Source: JBFHDX01 sp041584475
GTDB lineage: Bacteria > Pseudomonadota > Alphaproteobacteria > UBA8366 > JADFVY01
Length of the DNA stretch: 25,498 nt
Assembly: GCA_041584475.1 (NCBI GenBank)
Contig: JBFHDX010000052.1
Coordinates: 1-25,498 of the forward strand
Reading direction: 5' to 3'
This document shows positions 1 through 8,823 of this stretch, piece by piece. The notes beneath the pieces were generated by a model. That model saw only the letters and a list, made by a program, of their open reading frames with translations, was not told the origin of the DNA and ran no database searches. The position numbers and the translations under genes are program-made. How positions within the stretch are numbered: position 1 is the stretch's first letter; each line of letters begins with the position of its first letter.

Positions 1-2
1 AG

Positions 3-236
3 CGCCTGCGCCTGTACGTCGATGGCACGGTGCTGCTCGAAGCCGACGCCCCGATCGCCTTCCACAACTCGACCGACCGCCTGCGCCTCGGCGTCGCGCA
101 CGCCGGCTGGATCGACGAGGTCAGGATCACCAAGGGCGTCGGGCGATACGGCGGTTCATTCACGCCGCAGGATGCCCCCGATCCGGGTCCGTCGGCGAGC
201 AGCCTGGCGTCGATCGGGCCGAGCAACCAGCCATGA
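3..236 (+). CDS. C-terminal end of a LamG/concanavalin A-like domain protein (partial)
   Basis: The reading frame is open from the window edge to a TGA at 234-236, so only about 77 residues are visible. They contain the typical end of a LamG-like (concanavalin A-like lectin/glucanase) jelly-roll: a YVDG turn, a strand with RLRLGV, then GWIDEVRITKGVGRY and SFTP, the usual closing signature in which the last strand carries IDEVRI. A Pro/Ser-rich tail of about 25 residues follows. Such domains bind carbohydrate or other ligands in large exported proteins or phage tail and virion-like proteins. The rest of the protein lies upstream of the window, so its overall role cannot be judged. The domain call is fairly sure; the protein's function is unknown. 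Confidence 0.7.
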   Translation, partial: RLRLYVDGTVLLEADAPIAFHNSTDRLRLGVAHAGWIDEVRITKGVGRYGGSFTPQDAPDPGPSASSLASIGPSNQP

Positions 237-384
237 CCCGCACCGGCGTGCGGCTGTCCTCGGCACGAAATCGGGCCGCGGCCGCTGCGCGCGTGAACCG
301 GGACGCCTGCCGCTGCAATACTGCTCGCAACGCTCTCCGCGAGCCCGTCGCGCCCAGCGGTGCTCCGGCGCGGAGCTCGTCGCT

Positions 385-906
385 TCACTCGACGACACCG
401 ATGAACGGCAGGCCGCGATATTGCTCGGCGTAGTCGATGCCGTAGCCCGCCACGAACAGGTCCGGGACCTCGAACCCGACGAAGCGCACCGCGACCTCCA
501 CTTCGCGCCGGCTCGGCTTGTCGAGCAGCGCGCAGGCAATGACCGACGCGGCCTCGCGTTGCCTGATGAGGGTCTCCGCATAGGCGATCGAACGACCGGT
601 ATCGACGATGTCGTCGACCAGCAGCACGCTCTGGCGCGCTAGGTCGGTCGGCACGTCGCCGATGAGGTGAACTTCGCCGGCACTCTGTTTGCCCATGCCA
701 TAGCTGCTCAGGCGCATGAATTCGATCCGCGGCGCGGAACCGGCCCGGTGCAGGGCGCGGGCAAGGTCGGCAACGAACATGAAGCTGCCTTTCAGCAGTC
801 CGACGATGACGAAGTCGGTCGGCAGGGCGCGGGCAATCTCCGTCCCCAGCACGTCGATCCGCGATGAAATCTCCGTCTCCGTGAAAAGCGGGCGCAGTTT
901 GCCCAT
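385..906 (-). CDS. hpt: Hypoxanthine phosphoribosyltransferase
   Basis: A 173-residue cytoplasmic enzyme of purine salvage that joins hypoxanthine (often also guanine) to PRPP, giving IMP or GMP and pyrophosphate. The PRPP-binding signature VLLVDDIVDTGRS lies at residues 94-106 and has the acidic pair and catalytic Asp of type I phosphoribosyltransferases. The GLLKGS segment (36-41) is the pyrophosphate loop typical of bacterial HPRT, and a C-terminal VPDLFVAGYGIDYAEQYR block matches the family's purine-binding region. Length is normal for the family. A GGAGGAG ribosome binding site precedes the ATG by about 8 bases. It is followed at its 3' side by roughly 150 bases with no recognisable gene. 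The call is firm; base specificity between hypoxanthine and guanine is not decided by sequence. Confidence 0.95.
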   Translation of the reverse strand: MGKLRPLFTETEISSRIDVLGTEIARALPTDFVIVGLLKGSFMFVADLARALHRAGSAPRIEFMRLSSYGMGKQSAGEVHLIGDVPTDLARQSVLLVDDIVDTGRSIAYAETLIRQREAASVIACALLDKPSRREVEVAVRFVGFEVPDLFVAGYGIDYAEQYRGLPFIGVVE

Positions 907-956
907 TGCGACACTCCTCCGCTGTCCGTTGCCGGCCGGTCGTCGGGTCGCACCGA

Positions 957-1244
957 TCAGCGCGTGAAGCGTTGCCGGGCCAACAGGAACCGGTTATAGA
1001 ACCAGGCGACCAGAATGCCGCCGATGAGACCGTCGACGAATGCCCAGACGGCACCCGCTATGCTGCCGATGAAATCCGGCGCATAACCGATATACAGGGT
1101 TGCGAGCACGGCTGCGACGCCTGCGCCCCATCCGAACAGCCAGGCGACGATACCGAGCACGAAGACGCCTATTGCCCAGGTGAGACCGACGGCGAGACCA
1201 AAGCTGATAACGCCGAGAGTCACGTGCCGCTGATCCTGTGCCAT
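957..1244 (-). CDS. Small holin-like integral membrane protein
   Basis: A 95-residue, very hydrophobic protein with a short polar N terminus. It has a first long membrane segment at about residues 10-35 (rich in Gly, Leu, Val, with two Trp), a second at about 38-60, and a third at about 62-86 ending in AWFYNR and a basic tail. The pattern LYIGYAPDFIGSIAGAVWAFVDG followed by a Gly-rich IGGILVAWFYN end resembles a family of small chromosomal proteins that databases label bacteriophage holin, although they usually sit outside prophages. No phage genes are nearby, so a lytic role is not implied. A GGGAGG ribosome site lies 7 bases before the ATG. It sits between hpt and a potassium channel gene on the same strand, 50 and 81 bases away. 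Function is unknown. Confidence 0.7.
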   Translation of the reverse strand: MAQDQRHVTLGVISFGLAVGLTWAIGVFVLGIVAWLFGWGAGVAAVLATLYIGYAPDFIGSIAGAVWAFVDGLIGGILVAWFYNRFLLARQRFTR

Positions 1245-1325
1245 GGCCGACCTCCCGATTCCGATTGCTACCGGCCGATATCGTATCGCAGCGAGCGACG
1301 AGCGGCCAATTCACCGATGCGCTTT

Positions 1326-1754
1326 TCAGCCGGCGCTCTCGCGCAGCACGTAGGCCCGCTGGATCACGGCGATAACGAGTGCCGTCGTCCAGCCGAACAT
1401 GATGATCCCGTTCGCCGCCTGGAATGCCGACAACAGGCGGCTTCCCTCGTCGAGGACGATGTCGCCGTATCCCAGCGTGGTGTATGTGACCGTCGAGAAA
1501 TACAGTGCCGGCTCCAGCGAGCCGAACGAGCCAGCGGCGACATAGAGGGCGGCCCAGGTCCAGACCTCGACCACCGACGCAAGGAACATGATGATCACGA
1601 AGAGCGAGACCACGCCGGTCGCATGCAGGCTGTTGACCGAGCGGTCGAGCAGTCCGCGGCTGCGCACGAACTGCAGGCCGCCGAACATGAAGACGGCGTG
1701 GATCGACGTGGTGATGCCGATCATGAGCGCGCCCAAAAGTATCTGTCGCAGCAT
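1326..1754 (-). CDS. Potassium channel family protein (ion_trans_2 pore)
   Basis: A 142-residue inner membrane protein with the two-helix potassium channel pore. The selectivity filter TTLGYGD is at residues 92-98, preceded by the pore helix (EPALYFSTVTY) and followed by an inner helix at about 105-130. Two further hydrophobic segments lie at about 1-25 and 45-73. It lacks a cytoplasmic RCK/TrkA-N domain, so it is a minimal channel like many small alphaproteobacterial members. A strong AGGAGG site stands 8 bases ahead of the ATG. It is transcribed away from the lytic transglycosylase gene, and a 226-base divergent intergenic region separates them. The filter makes potassium selectivity very likely; the gating signal is unknown. 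Confidence 0.88.
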   Translation of the reverse strand: MLRQILLGALMIGITTSIHAVFMFGGLQFVRSRGLLDRSVNSLHATGVVSLFVIIMFLASVVEVWTWAALYVAAGSFGSLEPALYFSTVTYTTLGYGDIVLDEGSRLLSAFQAANGIIMFGWTTALVIAVIQRAYVLRESAG

Positions 1755-1980
1755 TCTGCGGTCCTCCTGCTGAGGATTCGAACCGCCCGGATCAGCCGGT
1801 GCGCCATACAGCCGCTGGTCGTTCTGAAGAAAGCGACTACGTTTCTTTTGCTGGGCTCCGGTCGGGCCGGCCGGCAGGAGAGGCTATTTTTTGCACGACG
1901 TAAAGGTCTAAACTCTTGAGCCCGAGCGTGACGACCCGTGGGGAGCGGGACGATCGGAACCGACTGCAGGGAAGACGGAA

Positions 1981-3579
1981 ATGGTGGGGTGGCTGAGGGG
2001 CAGGCAGGGCAAATCGGCAGCATTTGCTTTACTCGTGCTGCTCGGCGGCGGCGTAGCAGTATTGGCCGGAATTTCGGATCGACTGTCCGAGCGGACGGCC
2101 GCTCCGGGGCCGGCGGAGGAGACGGACGCCACACCGGCTGCAGCGGCAGTGGGAGCGGAACCGAGCGCGCTCCCGAGTGTGCGAAACGCGGCGGACTCGC
2201 CCACCGCCGAGGAGACGGCTTTGCTCGAATTTATCAGCGAGCCGTGGACCGGTGACCTTGACGGCATGATCGAGCGCGGGTTCGTCCGCATCCTCACCGT
2301 GTACAATCCCCTGTTCTTCTCGTTCGACGGCGCCCGACGACGCGGTCTGGCCGTCGAGATGGCGGAAAATTTTGAAACGTTTCTGGGCCGCGCATTCGGC
2401 AGGAAGGGTCATCCACGCCTGCACGTGGTGCTGATCCCGGTGCCGCGAGACAGGCTTCTGCCGTCCCTCGTCGAGGGACGCGGCGACATCGTGGCGGCGA
2501 ATCTCACGATCACACCCGAGCGCCGCAAGCGGGTGGACTTTTCGATTCCGACCTATCCCGACGTTGCGGAGCTGGCGATCACGGGGCCCGCGGCGCCTCC
2601 GTTGACATCCCTCGAGGATCTGGTCGAAATCGGCGTTTTCGTGCGGAAGTCGAGCAGCTATTACGAGCATCTCACGGCACTGAACCGGGCACGGCGTCTC
2701 GAAGGCAAGCCGCAAATACCAATTCGCGCCGCCGACGAGAATCTAGAGGATTACGATCTGTTGGAAATGGTGAACGCGGGCCTCATTCCGGCTGTCGTCG
2801 TCGACAGCCACAAGGCGGCACTGTGGGCTCAAGTCTTCGAGGACATACGAGTCCATGAAGACATCTCGATCAACTCGGGGGGCTCGATCGCGTGGGCCGT
2901 GCGCAAGGACAGCCCGCAGCTGCTCGCAGCGGTCAACCAGTTCCTCAAGAAAAATCGCAAGGGGACCCTTGTCGGAAACGTCCTGCTGTCCCGCTACCTC
3001 GAAGACGCCGACTGGATCGACAATTTGCTGTCGGGTCAGGCGAAAGACCGGCATCGGGACGTGATCGGCATAATCAAACGATATGCCGGGCAATATGGCT
3101 TCGACTGGCGCATCATCGCCGCACAGGGCTACCAGGAGTCGAGGCTTGACCAGCGCAAGAAGAGTCGTGCCGGCGCGATCGGCATCATGCAGGTCCGCCC
3201 CGCCACCGCCGCCGATCCCAACGTCGGCATCGCCGACATCGAAGATCCCGAACAAAACGTGCATGCCGGCGTCAAATATCTGCGCTTTTTGCGCGACCGA
3301 TACTTCGATGCGCCCGAGATCGATCCCCTTGACCGCGTGCTCTTTTCGCTCGCCGCCTACAACGCCGGTCCGCGCAGTATCGCCAGGGCCCGGCAAAAGG
3401 CATCCGCGATGGACCTCGATCCGAATACATGGTTTGGCCATGTGGAGGTCGCTGCGGCGCGCACGATCAGTCGCGAGCCGGTGCGATACGTGCGCAACGT
3501 CTACAAATACTACATCGCTTACAAGAACATCGAGGAAATGCGGGCCGCAAGGGATGCGGCGAAAAGGGCCTTCGAGTGA
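1981..3579 (+). CDS. mltF: MltF-type membrane-bound lytic murein transglycosylase
   Basis: A 532-residue envelope enzyme that cleaves peptidoglycan glycan strands between MurNAc and GlcNAc, forming 1,6-anhydro ends. Residues 10-31 form an N-terminal membrane anchor or signal, followed by an Ala/Pro-rich linker. A periplasmic solute-binding (SBP_bac_3) regulatory domain spans about 95-330. The catalytic SLT domain covers about 365-500: the catalytic Glu is E386 in GYQESRL, followed by GAIGIMQV and the downstream LAAYNAGP motif. This domain order, binding protein then lysozyme fold, is diagnostic of MltF. The start is supported by AGGGAAG 6 bases before the ATG. No lipobox Cys is visible, so it is probably anchored by its N-terminal helix. 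The next gene, an MscS channel, is on the same strand after 163 bases. Confidence 0.92.
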   Translation: MVGWLRGRQGKSAAFALLVLLGGGVAVLAGISDRLSERTAAPGPAEETDATPAAAAVGAEPSALPSVRNAADSPTAEETALLEFISEPWTGDLDGMIERGFVRILTVYNPLFFSFDGARRRGLAVEMAENFETFLGRAFGRKGHPRLHVVLIPVPRDRLLPSLVEGRGDIVAANLTITPERRKRVDFSIPTYPDVAELAITGPAAPPLTSLEDLVEIGVFVRKSSSYYEHLTALNRARRLEGKPQIPIRAADENLEDYDLLEMVNAGLIPAVVVDSHKAALWAQVFEDIRVHEDISINSGGSIAWAVRKDSPQLLAAVNQFLKKNRKGTLVGNVLLSRYLEDADWIDNLLSGQAKDRHRDVIGIIKRYAGQYGFDWRIIAAQGYQESRLDQRKKSRAGAIGIMQVRPATAADPNVGIADIEDPEQNVHAGVKYLRFLRDRYFDAPEIDPLDRVLFSLAAYNAGPRSIARARQKASAMDLDPNTWFGHVEVAAARTISREPVRYVRNVYKYYIAYKNIEEMRAARDAAKRAFE

Positions 3580-3742
3580 CCCTTGCCTCGTGCCGCGCGG
3601 CCGCCGAGACTGCCGGTTTGCATTGCGCGAAAGTTCATAGTCGCCGCGGTCTCGTTAACGTGTGCGTTTCGATACGGGGTTGGGCCGGCTCAGCGAAGAT
3701 AGTATGCATACGATGAACCATCAGCGAGGGACACCTCAAGCG

Positions 3743-5950
3743 ATGCGAAACGCGATCGTCGCCGGCCTCCTAGCGCTGTTTCTGTTCGCTTCCGCCGGCG
3801 CGCCGGCGCAGAAGCCGAGCGGGGCCTCTGATCCGGCGCAACTGACCGTCGAAATGTTCGGCGGGCTTTCCGCCGAGGAAAGAGCCGAACTCCTATCGCG
3901 GCTGTCGGACGAGCAGGCGCGCGCGCTGTTGGCGGACTACCTTGCAGCCCAGGAGCGCCCCGACGCGGCTTCCGCGAGCCCGATCGAGATGCTCGAGGAG
4001 CGCGGCGAACTGTTTCGAGCGAATTTCGCCGCGACCCTGCAGGCCGCACCGCAGCTGCCGGATGTGCCATTCTTCGTCTATCAGCGGCTGGGCGAGGGAC
4101 GCGACGCATGGTTCCCGGTACGGGTCACGCTCTTCCTCGTAATCATACTGGTGGTCGCCTATGGCGGCGAGCGGCTGGCCATGCGGTTGCTGTCGGTCGT
4201 AGAGACACCGCTGCACGCGAAACGGGGCAGCGATTTCCTGGAGCGTTTCGGCCGCGCCGCGGGCGTGCTGCTGATCGACCTGCTGGGGCTGGCGATCTTC
4301 ACCGCCATATCGCTGATCCTCTTCTTCATCGCCTATGAGGGTCACGAGCCGACGCGGTTTTTCGTGCTCACGGTGATCACGGCGGTGGTCCTGCTTCGCG
4401 TCATCATCGCCGCGTCGCGGATGTTGTTCGCCCCGTCGAAGGGTTCACCCCGCGTCGTTCCGCTCGGCGATGCCGACGCTCTCGCTGCGCACCGGCACGT
4501 TATGGCGGCGGGAGCGATCGGGGCGTTCGGGTTCCTCGCCTGCGACCTGATGCGGCTTTTCGGCCTCGGGACCGAACCGCACCGACTGCTGTTGCTGGGC
4601 GTGGGAACCCTGTTCTTTATCGCGTTCATTGCCGGGATCTGGCGCCTTCGGCGCGCCGTCGCGACGATGCTCACGGGGGACGGCGCCGGCGCGGCGCCGG
4701 GCGGGCTGCTCGCGGCGCTCGCGACCCTCTGGTACGTGCCGGTCATACTCTACATCGCGGTCATTTACGCTCTCGCCGTCTTCAACGGCTTCTCCGGCAA
4801 GATTTCCGGCACGGGGACCGGCGTGGCGAGCCTCCTGCTGATCGCGGCACTGCCGCTGGCGGACCGGATTCTCTGCAGCATCGTCGACCGCGTGCTCGGC
4901 TCGGCGGACGATGCCGCGAGGGACTCGCAGAAAGTCTTCCGCCGGGCCATGCACATTCTGGTCGGCGTGATCGCCGTCGTGGCGCTGGCCGCGATCTGGC
5001 GCGCCGACCTCTTCAGCTTCGACGACACCAGCATCGGCGGCATCATGGCGCGTGCCGCCCTCGACATCGCGCTCACGATCTTCGTCGGCTACCTCGCCTG
5101 GGGACTGTTGAAGGCCGTGCTGATGCGTCACATGCCGGCCACAGCGGAAGCGGATGCCGGCGGCGACGAGGGCGGCGCGGCGAACACCACCCGGCTCGGC
5201 ACGATACTGCCCCTGTTCATGCGCATGGCCCAGATCTCGATCATCGTGATGGTCACGATGGTGGTCCTGTCGTCGCTTGGCGTGAACATCGGTCCGCTGC
5301 TCGCCGGCGCCGGCGTCGTCGGCATCGCCATCGGCTTCGGCGCGCAGACGCTGGTGCGCGACTTGGTCTCTGGCCTGTTCTTTCTGGTCGACGACGCGTT
5401 CCGGCGCGGTGAGTATGTCGACATCGGCAGCGTCAAGGGCACGGTCGAGCGGATCAACATGCGCTCGCTAGTGCTACGTCATCACCGCGGTCCGCTGCAC
5501 ACCGTCCCCTACGGCGAGATCCAGCATCTGACGAATTACAGCCGCGACTGGGCGATCATGAAGCTCGAGTTCCGGGTCGGCTACGACACCGACGTCGACC
5601 AGGTGAAGAAGATCTTCAAGAAGATCGGCAAGGAGATGCTCGAGCATCCCGAGATGGGGCCGGACTTCATCGAACCGTTCAAGAGCCAGGGCGTGAAGGC
5701 GATGGAAGACTCGGCGATGATAGTGCGTGGCAAGTTCATGGCCAAGCCGGGCAAGCAGTTCACGATCCGCAAGGAGATCTACAGCCGGGTCCAGAAGGCG
5801 TTCCAGGAGGCCGGCATCCAGTTCGCGCACCGCCGGGTCACCGTGGAGCTGCCGTCCGACCTGGAGCTGCCGGCGGAGAAGAGGAAGGAGCTGGCCGAGG
5901 CCGCCGGCGCCGCGGCCGCGGCCGCCGAACCGGAAAAGAAGCGGGCATAG
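3743..5950 (+). CDS. Large MscS-family mechanosensitive ion channel
   Basis: A 735-residue inner membrane channel expected to open under membrane tension during hypo-osmotic shock. I chose the ATG at 3743 because it begins a clear signal peptide (MRNAIVAGLLALFLFASAG, cut after APAQ) with GAGGGA 12 bases upstream; GTG 3662 and ATG 3704 or 3713 are also in frame. A periplasmic N-terminal region with an Ala/Glu-rich helix is followed by about eight membrane segments. The MscS core comes next: a pore-lining helix at about 519-545 rich in Gly and Ala (LLAGAGVVGIAIGFGAQ), then the beta domain beginning GEYVDIGSVKGTVERI. The C-terminal alpha/beta cage domain ends near 705, followed by an Ala-rich, charged tail. 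The extra N-terminal membrane segments make it one of the large MscS members rather than an MscS-length protein. Confidence 0.9.
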   Translation: MRNAIVAGLLALFLFASAGAPAQKPSGASDPAQLTVEMFGGLSAEERAELLSRLSDEQARALLADYLAAQERPDAASASPIEMLEERGELFRANFAATLQAAPQLPDVPFFVYQRLGEGRDAWFPVRVTLFLVIILVVAYGGERLAMRLLSVVETPLHAKRGSDFLERFGRAAGVLLIDLLGLAIFTAISLILFFIAYEGHEPTRFFVLTVITAVVLLRVIIAASRMLFAPSKGSPRVVPLGDADALAAHRHVMAAGAIGAFGFLACDLMRLFGLGTEPHRLLLLGVGTLFFIAFIAGIWRLRRAVATMLTGDGAGAAPGGLLAALATLWYVPVILYIAVIYALAVFNGFSGKISGTGTGVASLLLIAALPLADRILCSIVDRVLGSADDAARDSQKVFRRAMHILVGVIAVVALAAIWRADLFSFDDTSIGGIMARAALDIALTIFVGYLAWGLLKAVLMRHMPATAEADAGGDEGGAANTTRLGTILPLFMRMAQISIIVMVTMVVLSSLGVNIGPLLAGAGVVGIAIGFGAQTLVRDLVSGLFFLVDDAFRRGEYVDIGSVKGTVERINMRSLVLRHHRGPLHTVPYGEIQHLTNYSRDWAIMKLEFRVGYDTDVDQVKKIFKKIGKEMLEHPEMGPDFIEPFKSQGVKAMEDSAMIVRGKFMAKPGKQFTIRKEIYSRVQKAFQEAGIQFAHRRVTVELPSDLELPAEKRKELAEAAGAAAAAAEPEKKRA

Positions 5951-6114
5951 CCGCATTCGCTCGGTGGTCGTCGCGCGTTGCCCGGCTTGCGCCAGGATCG
6001 CCTCGCCCCTCAGCCGGTTGCCTGCGACGTGATACGATCGGGTCGTGGCGTCGCGCGGGCCGGGGACCCTCGACCCGTGCGACGGCAGCGTTTGCAAAGG
6101 AACCGAGATCCAGC

Positions 6115-7497
6115 ATGACCGGATTTGTTAAGCACCTGCCCTCCCACAAGGCCTGCGACGCAAGCCGACCGTCTCCAAGTGGGGCCTCGATTCGCCGGCT
6201 CGCCGCCATGGCGTTGGGGGGGCTGCTCGCCGCGTGCGGCGGCGGCGAATACCAGATCGAACTGATGCCGGCACCCGCCGTCTACGCGGACGGCTCCCTG
6301 AGCCCGTTCGCCGAGGATTTCAGGGTCGAGGCCGAGCAGCGGCGGGGCATATTCTACGCCACGCTGCGCGAGCCGGCCGGCCCCGACGCCGACGCCATAT
6401 CGCCGTATCTCGACAGGCGCGGAGAGGTCGGGCGGGTCGGTGTCGGCCGGGTCCAGTTCGCGAGCGGACCACGCGACTGGCAGGAGGTGATCCGAATATC
6501 GCTCGCCGGGGAACGGGAGGGCGACTATCGGCTGCGGCTGGTGGATGTGACGGAGTTCGGCATCCTCGACGACACCGTTACCGAATTCCTCGATCCCGCC
6601 CTGCTGCCGGCCGATATCGCGGCGCCCGGCCGGCGCTTCGTCAAGGCGGTCAACGAGGAGCTGCGGCGCTCGACCAATAAGGACATCCTCATTTACGTCC
6701 ACGGCTACAAAGTGCCGTTTCCGGATCCACTACTCGTCTCGGCCGAGCTCTGGCACTTCCTCGGCTACGAGGGCGCCGTGGTCGCCTTCTCCTGGCCGTC
6801 GACGCCGAGCCGCTGGGCCTATTTCGCCGACATCGACACGGCCAATGTCTCGGCGTTCGGGTTTCGCAAGCTCCTCGAGTTCCTGGCACGCGAGACCGAG
6901 GTCGAGCGCATCCACATCTTGGGGTACAGCGCGGGGACCCGGCTCGTCGCGCTGACCGCGTATCAGCTCTCGCTCTTGAACGAGGGTCTGGCCCGCGATG
7001 CCGCGCGCGCGAAGACCAAGCTCGGGCAGATCGTCCTCGTCGGCGGCGATATCGACCGCGACCTCGTCGGCACCTATATCGCGGACGGAATCCTCGATAG
7101 CGTCGAGGGGTTCAGCCTTTACATGTCGGAGACCGACGCGGCGCTCGGCTTCTCCCGATTCCTGCTCAGCTACGAGCGGATGGGCCAGATGGTCACCGGC
7201 GACATTCCGGAGACGACCGCGAAATATCTCTTCGAGGCCGACAACCTGCATCTGATAAACGTCACCGAGGCAGAAGGGGCGAGCAGCGGCAACGGCCATG
7301 GCTATTTCAGGAAGAGCCCGTGGGCCAGCAGCGATATCCTCGCCATGATTCGCTACGATCTGGGTCCCGCCGAGCGCGGCCTGGTGCGCGAGGGCGGTTC
7401 GCCGATCTGGACCTTCCCGCCGGACTACGTAGCCCGGCTGCGGGAGGCCATCGTCGAGCGCCAGCAGGGGGCGGCCGCCGCCAGCGTGGACCATTGA
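6115..7497 (+). CDS. Lipoprotein with alpha/beta-hydrolase fold (DUF900-like)
   Basis: A 460-residue protein with a lipoprotein-type signal: basic residues R27-R28, a short hydrophobic stretch, and lipobox LLAAC with the modified Cys at 41, giving a Gly-rich start of the mature protein. The n-region is unusually long, so the true start may be uncertain; AAAGGA lies 13 bases before this ATG. The C-terminal half has an alpha/beta-hydrolase core: strand and oxyanion turn YVHGY (HGY 196-198), FSWPS, and the nucleophile elbow GYSAG with S272. This arrangement matches the DUF900 group of hydrolases of unknown substrate. D333 in SETDA and a late His around the GNGHGYF stretch could complete a triad, but I cannot assign them firmly. 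No operon partner is evident. Probably an envelope esterase or lipase-like enzyme; the substrate is unknown. Confidence 0.78.
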   Translation: MTGFVKHLPSHKACDASRPSPSGASIRRLAAMALGGLLAACGGGEYQIELMPAPAVYADGSLSPFAEDFRVEAEQRRGIFYATLREPAGPDADAISPYLDRRGEVGRVGVGRVQFASGPRDWQEVIRISLAGEREGDYRLRLVDVTEFGILDDTVTEFLDPALLPADIAAPGRRFVKAVNEELRRSTNKDILIYVHGYKVPFPDPLLVSAELWHFLGYEGAVVAFSWPSTPSRWAYFADIDTANVSAFGFRKLLEFLARETEVERIHILGYSAGTRLVALTAYQLSLLNEGLARDAARAKTKLGQIVLVGGDIDRDLVGTYIADGILDSVEGFSLYMSETDAALGFSRFLLSYERMGQMVTGDIPETTAKYLFEADNLHLINVTEAEGASSGNGHGYFRKSPWASSDILAMIRYDLGPAERGLVREGGSPIWTFPPDYVARLREAIVERQQGAAAASVDH

Positions 7498-7644
7498 TCA
7501 GCTCCGCCCGCGCCTGAGCGACCTCGCGTTGCGCGATGCCATACCGAAAAGACGGCAGGCTTCTGATCTGGCGCAATGAATTGAGCTTCGGCATGCGCTA
7601 GGATCGGTTCGAGATACTTGGAATTCCTGCCGGAAGCACGTGCT

Positions 7645-8823
7645 ATGAGCCAGGGACGATCCTTGGTCTCCGAGAGTGTATCTGCCATCTCGATCTCCGC
7701 GATCAAGAAAATGGCGATCCTCGGTGCCAAGGTGCAGGATCCGGCTTCGCTTACCTGGGGCCTGCCGTCGTTCCGAACGCCCGAGCACATCCGACGCACC
7801 GTCGCGCATGCGCTCGAGGCCGATCCCGACATCGGAAAGTATACGCTGCCCGATGGCCTGCCTGCGCTCCGCAAGGCGGTGGCGGAGACACATCGGGCAG
7901 AGACCGGGATTGCAGTCGATCCGGGCCGCAACGTTACGATTACCGCCGGCAACATGGAAGGCATGAAGACACTGCTGCGGGCGATCCTCGATCCCGGTGA
8001 CGAGGTTATCCTGACCGATCCGGGCTTCGCGTCGCACATTCACCAGATCCGCCTGCCCGGCGGCAGGCCCGTCTGGTGGCCGATGGACGAGGCACGCGGC
8101 TGGGCGCTGAACATCGCGCAATTGCCCGGCCTCATCGGCCGCCGAACCAAGGCGATCATCCTGGTCTCGCCCTCGAACCCGACGGGCAAGATCTTCGTCG
8201 AGGCCGAGCTTCGCGAGGTCGGACGCATCGCTGCGGAACACGATCTGTTGGTCATCCTCGACGATCCCTATTCGCACTTCGCATACGAAAACCGGCACCG
8301 CCGCTTCAATCTCGCCGCCGTTCCGGAATTCGCTGACCGCATTGCCTATCTTTTCACGTTTTCCAAGGTCCACGCGATGAGCGGCTGGCGGCTCGGCTAC
8401 ATGGTCCTCCCCGAGCAGCTGAAGCGCGAGGTGCTCAAGGTGCACGACGCAACGATGATCTGTGCGCCGCGCATCTCCCAGGTCGCGGGGCTGGCGGCGC
8501 TGCGGGGGGATCAGGCGCATCTGGGGGAATTCGAGTCGATTCTCGACCGCCGGCGGGCGCTGATCTGCGAACGGCTGGACCGCGTACCGCATGTGTTTCA
8601 GTATGTCAGACCCGAGGGTGCCTACTACGTGTTTCCGCGCATCGTCGCCGAGCATGCCGATTCGCACGAATTCGCGATCCGGCTCTTGAACGAGGCGCGG
8701 GTTATCGTGACGCCGGGCAGCGCGTTCGGGCCGACCGGCGAACATCACGTGCGCATGGCCTATTGCGTCGAGGATGATGTTATAGATACGGCGTTCGACA
8801 GGATTGAGGGGTACTACCGGTGA
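7645..8823 (+). CDS. PLP-dependent class I/II aminotransferase
   Basis: A 392-residue fold-type I aminotransferase that moves an amino group between an amino acid and a 2-oxo acid. Visible landmarks are the SNPTG motif with N178, the PLP-ring aspartate and tyrosine D206 and Y209 in LDDPYS, the Schiff-base lysine K241 in TFSKVHAMSGWRLGY, and the carboxylate-binding arginine R370 in HHVRMAY. The start at ATG 7645 has GGAAG 8 bases ahead; a TTG at 7618 is the alternative. Overall length and motifs fit the aspartate/aromatic aminotransferase branch (I-alpha/I-gamma); the amino acid used cannot be read off. The stop codon overlaps the GTG start of the following methyltransferase (GTGA), so the two are probably translationally coupled. 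Confidence 0.92.
   Translation: MSQGRSLVSESVSAISISAIKKMAILGAKVQDPASLTWGLPSFRTPEHIRRTVAHALEADPDIGKYTLPDGLPALRKAVAETHRAETGIAVDPGRNVTITAGNMEGMKTLLRAILDPGDEVILTDPGFASHIHQIRLPGGRPVWWPMDEARGWALNIAQLPGLIGRRTKAIILVSPSNPTGKIFVEAELREVGRIAAEHDLLVILDDPYSHFAYENRHRRFNLAAVPEFADRIAYLFTFSKVHAMSGWRLGYMVLPEQLKREVLKVHDATMICAPRISQVAGLAALRGDQAHLGEFESILDRRRALICERLDRVPHVFQYVRPEGAYYVFPRIVAEHADSHEFAIRLLNEARVIVTPGSAFGPTGEHHVRMAYCVEDDVIDTAFDRIEGYYR

Noticed and set aside
22..642. Open frames over the hpt region on the plus strand and in other frames
   Set aside because: Arg/Ser/Pro-rich translations without domains; shadows of the real hpt gene on the opposite strand.
1755..1980. Divergent gap between the potassium channel and transglycosylase genes, with AAGAAA (1827-1832) and TTTCTT (1842-1847) inverted repeat
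   Set aside because: Short AT-only repeat, no clear -35/-10 pair and no regulator nearby; considered insufficient.
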